The position numbers and the translations under genes were made by a program. This document shows, one piece after another, positions 7,851 to 13,056 of a stretch of DNA of 13,056 nucleotides. Origin of the DNA: Melioribacter sp. (GTDB lineage: Bacteria > Bacteroidota > Ignavibacteria > Ignavibacteriales > Melioribacteraceae); contig JAENZU010000050.1 in the NCBI GenBank assembly GCA_016841125.1, forward strand, positions 1 through 13,056. Reading direction: 5' to 3'. How positions within the stretch are numbered: the first letter of the stretch is position 1; each line of letters opens with the position of its first letter. The notes under the pieces were generated by a model. That model had not been told where the DNA came from and made no database searches. It saw only the letters and a program-made list of their open reading frames with translations.

Positions 7851-8638
7851 ACATCATTAAGTTTTTAAACATTAATTACGAAGTTACAGATCAAGAAGTA
7901 TTCTCGGGTAAAGTTAAAATTAGGCGAATACTCAGAGATGTTAGTTTCGAAATTAGTGAAGGTGAAATAGTTGGATTGGTGGGGGAGTCCGGCAGCGGTA
8001 AAACAACAATTGCAAAAATTGCGGCAGGGTTGGTCAATCCTACAAGCGGTGAAATATTAATTAATAAAAGCGGTGACCCCAAAAAGCATTCCGACGTTCA
8101 GATTCTTTTTCAAAATAATGATGAACTACTCAATCCTTTTAGAAAAGTAGACAGTGTTTTGAAGGAAGCATTTAGAATTAGAAACTCCAATATTAAGGAG
8201 ATTAAGTCTAAAATATTTAATCATCTTGAATTGCTGAAATTGGGAAAGGATATTCTCAACAGGTATTGTTCCGAATTAAGCGGAGGGGAAAGAATTAGAG
8301 TGGCGCTGATAAGATTGTTGGCAGCCGAACCTAAAATACTAATTCTGGATGAACCATTTGCTGCGCAAGATGAGTTTTCGCAAAGTAACTTTGTGGAGAT
8401 TTTTAATAGATTGAAAATTGAAAAGAACCTGACCATGCTTATCATCTCTCATAACACATCTGCACTAAAGGGTCTTGCAGAAAGAGTTATAATACTGAAG
8501 AGAGGCGAAATTGTTGAAGTAGGAAGTACCGAAGAGATTTTTCTCAATCCCCAAATGGAATACACCAAATTTTTAACTGATGCTGAAAATTATAATTTAT
8601 CAAAAGAAGATTTCGATATATGGCGGGTTGATTTATAA
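7847..8638 (+). CDS. ABC importer ATPase, OppF/DppF-like
   Basis: A 263-residue ABC ATPase with a full set of catalytic motifs: Walker A GESGSGKTT (46-54), Q-loop Q89 in ILFQN, signature LSGGERIR (144-151), Walker B LILDE (165-169) and H-loop histidine H202 in ISHN. The D-loop reads AAQD (172-175) where the common form is SALD. The C-terminus keeps only a short remnant of the oligopeptide-type tail (NPQMEYTKFL), so it is shorter than usual OppF. The ATG lies inside the stop of the preceding ATPase gene (ATGA, 7847-7850), which argues for translational coupling and equal amounts of the two subunits. The 3' end meets the MATE gene head-on, with the final six bases shared, leaving no room for a terminator between them. 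Confidence 0.93.
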   Translation: MNIIKFLNINYEVTDQEVFSGKVKIRRILRDVSFEISEGEIVGLVGESGSGKTTIAKIAAGLVNPTSGEILINKSGDPKKHSDVQILFQNNDELLNPFRKVDSVLKEAFRIRNSNIKEIKSKIFNHLELLKLGKDILNRYCSELSGGERIRVALIRLLAAEPKILILDEPFAAQDEFSQSNFVEIFNRLKIEKNLTMLIISHNTSALKGLAERVIILKRGEIVEVGSTEEIFLNPQMEYTKFLTDAENYNLSKEDFDIWRVDL

Positions 8639-9967
8639 TTTTTTTGAAATCAGTTTGAAAAACCTAAAAGTAAATAGCATAGCCGCAATTGTTAGCCCTA
8701 TCAACAAACCAATCCAAATGCCGCTGACGCCGAACCCAAAATAAAAGCCGAGCAGATAACCGCAAGGAATGCCGATAATCCAATAGATTAAAAATGTTGC
8801 TATCATTGGTATTTTTACATCCATGATTCCCCTCAATACTCCAAGTCCGACAGCCTGCAATCCGTCAGAAACCTGAAAGAAGGCGGCAACTATCAATAGA
8901 GTTGATGCCACGGATATTACCCCATCATCAGATATATAAAGGTGCGGCAGCCAGTTATTTAGAATTATAAAACCAATACCGAAAATGCTCATAAGTAAAG
9001 CACCCAATATTAGAGCAGATTTCCCCGACTCTTTAACCGCCTCGTAATTTCTCTGACCGAAGAATTTGCCGACCCTAATTGTAGCCGCCGCCGAGATCCC
9101 AAGTGTGATCATATAAGTTGTTGAAGCCAGACTTATCGCGATTTGATGAGCCGCTAATTGAGTGCTGCCTATCCATCCGATCATTATTGCAGAAAATGAG
9201 AATGCCGCCACTTCAAAAAAGTATTGAAAGCCCATAGGCAAACCGAGTTTTAAGATTTTGCTGATCACAGGGTAATTTATATTTCTAAATCTAAGTGAAG
9301 GATCATACTCATTAAATCTTTTTGATTTTATTACGTAAACCATGATTGCAGCAGCCATGAAAAGACGGGTTAGAAACGTTGCAATTCCTGCACCTTCAAG
9401 ACCTAATGCAGGTATTCCTAAATTACCATAAATGAAAATCCAATTTCCGAAAACGTTTATTAAATTTGCGAATACCGCAATGTACATAGCGGGTTTAGTG
9501 TCTGATAGTCCTTCAATGAATTGACGATACGTTTGAAAAATCATAAATGGAATAATGGAAAAACTTAAAATCTGGAGATAGGATTTAGATTCAATAACAA
9601 CCTTGGCGGGTTGATCTAAAAGAGAAATAAATTCTGCCATAATAAAAATGATAGCCACAAGTATTAGAGCAAATATTATATTAATAAAAAGAGCTTGTCT
9701 AAGAATAATGCCGCAATCCTCATTTTTTTCAACTCCCTGAGCATAGGCTACCAGCGGTGTAATTGCCAAAGACATTCCAATTCCCAATATCAGTACAAGT
9801 ATCAGCAAGCTGTTTACTAATGATGCCGCGGCTAAAGGAACTGCCCCGATTTGACCGACCATTATACTATCGACTACACCTAGCATAACATGACCCAACT
9901 GTCCAATTGCGACGGGCAGCGCTAGTTTGAATGTCGGTATATAATGTTCTTTAATTGAAGATTTCAT
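8633..9967 (-). CDS. MATE-family multidrug/cation antiporter (NorM-like)
   Basis: A 444-residue inner-membrane protein with about twelve hydrophobic helices in two homologous halves, the usual size and form of MATE efflux pumps, which export drugs or metabolites in exchange for Na+ or H+. The N-half carries LALPVAIGQLGHV and VVDSIMVGQIG (with D33). The C-half repeats the pattern as LGLPMGFQYFFEV followed by GWIGSTQLAAHQIA. The ATG at 9965-9967 is chosen. An in-frame TTG at 9986-9988 would add seven residues but lies against the T-tract of the upstream terminator. No good ribosome site is seen before either. It lies 77 nt after the ompA-like gene on the same strand but beyond that gene's terminator, so its own promoter or read-through is needed. 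The substrate is not predictable. Confidence 0.93.
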   Translation of the reverse strand: MKSSIKEHYIPTFKLALPVAIGQLGHVMLGVVDSIMVGQIGAVPLAAASLVNSLLILVLILGIGMSLAITPLVAYAQGVEKNEDCGIILRQALFINIIFALILVAIIFIMAEFISLLDQPAKVVIESKSYLQILSFSIIPFMIFQTYRQFIEGLSDTKPAMYIAVFANLINVFGNWIFIYGNLGIPALGLEGAGIATFLTRLFMAAAIMVYVIKSKRFNEYDPSLRFRNINYPVISKILKLGLPMGFQYFFEVAAFSFSAIMIGWIGSTQLAAHQIAISLASTTYMITLGISAAATIRVGKFFGQRNYEAVKESGKSALILGALLMSIFGIGFIILNNWLPHLYISDDGVISVASTLLIVAAFFQVSDGLQAVGLGVLRGIMDVKIPMIATFLIYWIIGIPCGYLLGFYFGFGVSGIWIGLLIGLTIAAMLFTFRFFKLISKKL

Positions 9968-9989
9968 TTTGCCGTGATACGTTTTCAAT

Positions 9990-10014
9990 AAAAAACCCCG
10001 CCAAAAAGCGGGGT
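9990..10014 (-). terminator. Intrinsic terminator of the OmpA-family gene
   Basis: On the minus strand, ACCCCGC (10014-10008) pairs with GCGGGGT (10001-9995) around a six-base loop (10007-10002). A run of T (A on the plus strand, 9990-9994) follows. It lies about 30 nt after the stop at 10045-10047. The T-run is on one side only, so termination is expected for minus-strand transcription. It ends about 22 nt before the MATE start codon. Confidence 0.9.
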
Positions 10015-10044
10015 CATAAATTAGAACTTATAAGAATCTAAATT

Positions 10045-11586
10045 TTAATTGATTCTTCGGAATTCGATTCTTCTATTTTTTGCTCTTCCTTCAGGAGTAT
10101 TATTTACAGCAATAGGAGATTCTTCACCTTTACCGACAGCAACCAATCTGTTTGAATCAATACCTTTATTTACGAGCCACTGAACGACCGACTTTGCTCT
10201 ACGCTCTGAGAGAGCTTGGTTGTTTCTTTCACTGCCAACATTATCGGTATAACCAATAATTTGAACTTCCATATCTGGATAAGCTTTTAAAGTATTCAGA
10301 ACAAGCAGCAACTCCGTTTCGGATTCTGGTGTAACTTCCGCGCTACCGGTAGCAAATGTTACGCCTTCAAGAACTATTTCTGTTGCTTCAATAATAACAT
10401 CATCTTCCGGATTTAGAGGGTTTGTTCCTCTTGTTATTTCTCTCAAGTCATCAATGCTTCCGTCATCTGTATCAGCTTTCAACGGATTTGTATTGTGTTT
10501 ATTTACTTCTTCTCCGTCATTTAATCCGTCGTTGTCGCTATCCTTATTATTAGGATTAGTTTTAAGAGAAATTTCTTTTGCATCATCTAATCCGTCGCTG
10601 TCACTGTCAGCTTTGTTTGGATTAGTTTTGTAAGTATTTACTTCATCTCCATCAGAGAGACTGTCGCCGTCACTGTCGGTTTTAAGCGGGTCTGTGTAAT
10701 GAGTTTTAACTTCATCACCGTCACTTAAACCGTCACCGTCAGTATCAGCTTTATTTGGATTTGTTTTATATTCCTTAACTTCAGCACCGTCTGCAAGACC
10801 GTCGCCGTCGCTGTCAGCGTTAAGAGGGTCAGTATTAAAAGTTTTTATTTCTTCACCATCTTTCAATCCATCACCATCTGTATCAGGATTCAGAGGGTCA
10901 GTTCCTAAATCTTCCTCTTCGTTTTTCATCAATCCGTCATTATCTTCATCGGAGTTTGTAAATGGAGCGTATAAAATTCCAACGCCAACATTTACCCAGC
11001 CATCATCATTACCTTGCGTACTTGAGTTGTCGTGATAATTTAGGTCGTCTCTGAAAACATAACCATAACCGGCTGAAAAGTCTGCAATCCAGTTATCAGT
11101 AATGGCATATTCTAAACCAATACCCACAGGAATAAATACTGCCCACCCATCTTCATTAGTTTCAGATGGGGCAGGTGTTACCGGTTTATCGGTGACTTTA
11201 AAGTTTAGTGCGCCGACACCCAAATAACCGTAAGGATTGATCTTCTCAAGATCGAAAGGACTAACCAACAATCTGGCATCAAAAGGTATTATTTGAGTTC
11301 TCCAATAATCCTTAGGTTGTGTTAAACCTCTGTCAAGTCCGGCGTATGAACCATATCCGGCACCGCCTTCTAAATCAAACAACGGACTTAATTCATAACG
11401 CACCAATGCTCTAATAATGTATGAGGTTTTAAGACCGTAGTCCTGGAACTCGCCTGTGGGATATAACCCATTCAATTGAACTCCCCCTTTAAATTGATAA
11501 TCTTTGAATTGTGCATTAGTATTGACACTAAAACAAAGTATAAGTAAAAATAGTAACAGTTTAGAACTGCTCTTTACAAGATTCAT
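10045..11586 (-). CDS. OmpA-family outer-membrane protein with beta-barrel, Ca-binding TSP3-like repeats and peptidoglycan-binding domain
   Basis: A 513-residue exported protein. A signal peptide (about 1-26) ends NTNAQ, a common cleavage context. Residues about 27-210 look like an eight-stranded OmpA-type barrel (alternating aromatic and glycine-rich strands, GAGYGSYAG, GVGILYAP). Residues 213-394 hold eight Asp-rich repeats of the DxDGDGLxDGxE type. Residues about 405-513 are an OmpA C-terminal domain with GYTDNVGSERNNQALSERRA and GRAKNRRIEF, whose Asp and Arg residues bind peptidoglycan diaminopimelate in this family. It probably tethers the outer membrane to the wall, with a calcium-stiffened spacer. 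An in-frame GTG two codons upstream (11590-11592) is rejected: AGGAG sits only 3 nt before it but 7 nt before ATG 11584-11586. The gene is probably monocistronic, with its own promoter and a strong terminator. Confidence 0.95.
   Translation of the reverse strand: MNLVKSSSKLLLFLLILCFSVNTNAQFKDYQFKGGVQLNGLYPTGEFQDYGLKTSYIIRALVRYELSPLFDLEGGAGYGSYAGLDRGLTQPKDYWRTQIIPFDARLLVSPFDLEKINPYGYLGVGALNFKVTDKPVTPAPSETNEDGWAVFIPVGIGLEYAITDNWIADFSAGYGYVFRDDLNYHDNSSTQGNDDGWVNVGVGILYAPFTNSDEDNDGLMKNEEEDLGTDPLNPDTDGDGLKDGEEIKTFNTDPLNADSDGDGLADGAEVKEYKTNPNKADTDGDGLSDGDEVKTHYTDPLKTDSDGDSLSDGDEVNTYKTNPNKADSDSDGLDDAKEISLKTNPNNKDSDNDGLNDGEEVNKHNTNPLKADTDDGSIDDLREITRGTNPLNPEDDVIIEATEIVLEGVTFATGSAEVTPESETELLLVLNTLKAYPDMEVQIIGYTDNVGSERNNQALSERRAKSVVQWLVNKGIDSNRLVAVGKGEESPIAVNNTPEGRAKNRRIEFRRIN
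10405..10950 (-). repeat. Eight tandem thrombospondin type 3-like calcium-binding repeats inside the OmpA-family protein
   Basis: Eight units of 22-23 residues each begin with an Asp-rich loop (DTDGDGL, DSDGDGL, DSDNDGL and variants) and end in a T(D/N)P motif. In units 2 to 5 the tails alternate TDPLNA, TNPNKA, TDPLKT, TNPNKA, which suggests growth by duplication of a two-unit block. The last unit (DTDDGSIDD) has lost part of the loop. These loops bind calcium in related proteins; here that is inferred. Confidence 0.9.
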
Positions 11587-11593
11587 ACACACT

Positions 11594-11599
11594 CTCCTT
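11594..11599 (-). promoter_or_regulatory. Ribosome binding site of the OmpA-family gene
   Basis: The minus strand reads AAGGAG, then AGTGTGT, then ATG. Seven bases between the AGGAG core and ATG is normal spacing, whereas the alternative GTG codon lies too close. This decides the start at 11586. It is the strongest ribosome site in the window, as expected for an abundant outer-membrane protein. Confidence 0.8.
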
Positions 11600-11624
11600 T
11601 TTGTTTTGATAAATATATTAATTA

Positions 11625-11642
11625 CTCTAAAACCGTTCGAAC
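11625..11642 (-). repeat. Copy A of an 18-bp inverted repeat (ompA leader)
   Basis: The minus strand carries GTTCGAACGGTTTTAGAG. An exact copy occurs on the plus strand at 12198-12215 inside the DUF2723 gene. It begins with the palindrome GTTCGAAC and lies about 40 nt before the start codon of the OmpA-family gene, within its probable untranslated leader. Confidence 0.75.
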
Positions 11643-11681
11643 CTTTTTAATTTACTAATCTAACTAAATTACTGGATTATG

Positions 11682-11698
11682 TTTGATTTGGAATCAAA
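11682..11698. repeat. Short inverted repeat at the ompA promoter, possible operator
   Basis: TTTGATT and AATCAAA form perfect 7-bp arms around TGG. It overlaps the 3' end of the proposed -7 box and the expected transcription start, a position where a repressor site or a 5'-end RNA hairpin would act. The arms are AT-rich, so chance is possible. Confidence 0.4.
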
Positions 11699-11726
11699 TT
11701 TATTCATTTAATTCCATTTAGTCAAA
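11695..11726 (-). promoter_or_regulatory. Candidate Bacteroidota-type promoter of the OmpA-family gene
   Basis: On the minus strand TTTG (11726-11723) is followed after 20 bases by TAAATTTG (11702-11695), an exact match to the TAnnTTTG -7 box known from Bacteroidota primary sigma factors. Transcription would start near 11690 and give a leader of about 100 nt. A separate TTGACA lies further upstream (about 11735-11740) but has no good -10 box. Confidence 0.45.
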
Positions 11727-11769
11727 CTGCATTTTTTGTCAAGTTAAAGAATTAAACAGTTAATTGTTG

Positions 11770-13056
11770 CTATTTTTTTAAATCTCTAATCGAAGCTGGT
11801 AATACAAAGTTAGGCATTTCTTTCCTTATTTTGTCTGTATATAAAATGGCTCTATCGGTTTTGCCCTGCTGAAGTTCATACATTGCTCTGTTTGAAAGCA
11901 TTCTGCCGACGAGATTTAGAATGAACTCAGAGTAGAAGTTTGTATTTTTAGGTATGCGGATTTCGAATTCGGGATCCGGCGCAGGCACATATTCATTACC
12001 TTTTGTTACTTTGAATAAAAAAAGATGAGGCACAATTGTATATCCTTCAGGTAAAATGAATTGACCCGATCTCATTTCATTATCAATTAATTCGGGTCCT
12101 ATATAAAAAGATTTATCTTCAATATTTTCAGAAACAAGTCCGGTCATTATCATTCTGTAATATGTTTCTAAAACATTGGCATCATAATTTTCATCCCGTT
12201 CGAACGGTTTTAGAGCCTGCTGAAAAATTTTAATTTCATTTTCCAAACCATTTAGAATTCCAGGGTAACAGATTGTCAGCTGATTAAAATACCAGGAGCG
12301 TCTTAAAAGTTCCTTGTCAATTACTGCAACGTCCCGGCGGTAATCTTCAACAAATTGAAAGTAGTAAGATTGTGAAAGAAAATAATCCCATTGATAGCTT
12401 AAAATAATTGAATTTTCTTCAACACTGTTTAGTAAGCTTTTAGTGTAATCTTCAAAAATATAAACATCATCCTGGTTTACCTTATTGAAATTGCCGTAAG
12501 TTTGTACTGCAATAATTATTATAAACAAAGCTGCCGATACGGGCAATTCAAATGATTTTCGTCTTAATGTGATCGCAATTGCATAAAAGGCGAAAGCCGC
12601 AAAAATACCTAGCGCAATAAATGCAAGGAGAAAGTAGGAGTCGATATCATTAATGTCATAATTTATTGAGTAGGCTACGGTAGAGATAAATAATATTGAT
12701 GCAAACACGAACGCAGTTTTGTTATACTTGAAACATGCAAATATTCCTATAATTACGATCAATAAACCAATATAAAAGAACTCGATTGGCAAGTTCGTGA
12801 AAAAATATTCAAGCTGTTTTTTAGCTGAATCTGTTGAAGTAAACAGCCAGACCTGATATTGTTTTCCGGCAAAGTGTCTTAGAAATTTTTCGAAGTCAAT
12901 TGGATTTCCCCAGTTTATCAAGGGATTTGCACTTGCTCTAATTGGTAAATAACTGTAAATAACCGCCAGTATTGGGAAGAAGAGGAGAAGAATATAAAAT
13001 ATTTTCTTAAATGATTCACTAGAAAATCTTTCTTTTTTAAAGAACAAATATGCAAT
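11770..13056 (-). CDS. DUF2723/GT117 (TMEM260-like) membrane glycosyltransferase, C-terminal part
   Basis: The visible 428 codons run in from the right edge without a start. The frame is open to position 13056 (ATT GCA TAT before a TTG at 13045-13047), so the N-terminus is missing and the TTG is not taken as a start. Counting from that TTG, a helix (14-32) is followed by the hallmark YLPIRASANPLINWGNP (33-49) and FLRHFAGKQYQVW (55-67) of DUF2723. Four more hydrophobic segments lie at about 86-106, 110-125, 135-160 and 168-186. The rest (190-425) is a soluble domain, helical at its end (MYELQQGKTDRAILYTDKI). Family knowledge: human TMEM260 is a protein O-mannosyltransferase, and the bacterial relatives are classed as GT117 with largely unknown acceptors. 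The catalytic first half is off the window. The gene ends in TAG, 183 nt before the ompA-like start. Confidence 0.85.
   Translation of the reverse strand: MAYLFFKKERFSSESFKKIFYILLLFFPILAVIYSYLPIRASANPLINWGNPIDFEKFLRHFAGKQYQVWLFTSTDSAKKQLEYFFTNLPIEFFYIGLLIVIIGIFACFKYNKTAFVFASILFISTVAYSINYDINDIDSYFLLAFIALGIFAAFAFYAIAITLRRKSFELPVSAALFIIIIAVQTYGNFNKVNQDDVYIFEDYTKSLLNSVEENSIILSYQWDYFLSQSYYFQFVEDYRRDVAVIDKELLRRSWYFNQLTICYPGILNGLENEIKIFQQALKPFERDENYDANVLETYYRMIMTGLVSENIEDKSFYIGPELIDNEMRSGQFILPEGYTIVPHLFLFKVTKGNEYVPAPDPEFEIRIPKNTNFYSEFILNLVGRMLSNRAMYELQQGKTDRAILYTDKIRKEMPNFVLPASIRDLKK
12198..12215 (+). repeat. Copy B of an 18-bp inverted repeat (inside DUF2723 coding sequence)
   Basis: The plus strand carries GTTCGAACGGTTTTAGAG, identical to the minus strand of 11625-11642. 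Here the core is extended to a perfect 12-bp palindrome CCGTTCGAACGG (12196-12207). On the coding strand it encodes part of ALKPFERD, so coding constraint alone could explain this copy. Confidence 0.75.

Noticed and set aside
7070..8445. Minus-strand frames opposite the two ATPases (7070-7330, 7547-7762, 7891-8082, 8221-8445)
   Set aside because: They are reverse-complement shadows of conserved Walker and signature motifs, with no start context.
9986..9988. TTG as the start of the MATE gene
   Set aside because: It abuts the T-tract of the upstream terminator and adds seven unconserved residues; the ATG at 9965-9967 gives a normal MATE N-terminus.
11750..11765. AATTAA-acag-TTAATT inverted repeat just after the DUF2723 stop, as a possible terminator
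   Set aside because: The stem is six A-T pairs only, and no T-run follows on the minus strand, so it is too weak to call a terminator.
12205..12222. GGTTTTAGAGCCTGCTG resembles the start of a type II CRISPR repeat (GTTTTAGAGC)
   Set aside because: It is inside a conserved coding sequence, has no spacers or evenly spaced copies, and no cas gene is nearby. The only other copy of the core is the single inverted one in the ompA leader.
13045..13047. TTG as the true start of the DUF2723 protein
   Set aside because: The frame stays open to the window edge, and the family has a large N-terminal membrane domain that is missing here, so the gene is cut by the window rather than starting at this codon.

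Overview
The window is a densely coded, AT-rich piece of bacterial chromosome (roughly one third GC by eye). It looks like a member of the Bacteroidota/Chlorobiota group, most plausibly an Ignavibacteria-like lineage. That placement is an inference from several things: the GT117/DUF2723 membrane protein, an OmpA-type protein with calcium-binding (thrombospondin type 3-like) repeats, a promoter candidate of the Bacteroidota type (TAnnTTTG box), and the mix of ATG starts with possible TTG/GTG starts. No RNA gene, insertion sequence, CRISPR array or phage gene was seen. The longest stretch without a gene is 11587-11769 (183 nt).

Layout. Positions 1-7041 are one tight minus-strand operon. It reads, in transcription order: a lipoprotein-type family 5 solute-binding protein (5383-7041), a DppB/OppB-like permease (4393-5379), an unusually long DppC/OppC-like permease (3120-4391), and a very large Ser/Thr protein kinase with an NTPase and TPR repeats (1-3123, running off the left edge). 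Intergenic gaps are 3 nt and 1 nt, and the kinase start overlaps the permease stop by 4 nt (ATGA). Across an 80-nt divergent promoter region lie the two ATPases of the same importer on the plus strand (7125-7850 and 7847-8638), again joined by an ATGA overlap. Together these five proteins make a complete peptide/nickel-class ABC importer, with a signalling protein appended to its membrane-component operon.

From 8633 to the right edge everything is on the minus strand again. There is a MATE-family multidrug/Na+ antiporter (8633-9967), which converges with the second ATPase so closely that their last six coding bases overlap. Next come an intrinsic terminator (9990-10014), an outer-membrane OmpA-family protein with eight Asp-rich repeats (10045-11586), and a promoter-bearing gap with several inverted repeats. 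The window ends with the C-terminal part of a DUF2723/GT117 glycosyltransferase-like membrane protein (11770 to the right edge).

The points most worth attention are the kinase-NTPase-TPR protein translationally coupled to an ABC permease, the missing switch histidine in one of the two ATPases, the extended DppC-like permease, and a perfect 18-bp inverted repeat shared between the ompA leader and the body of the upstream DUF2723 gene.
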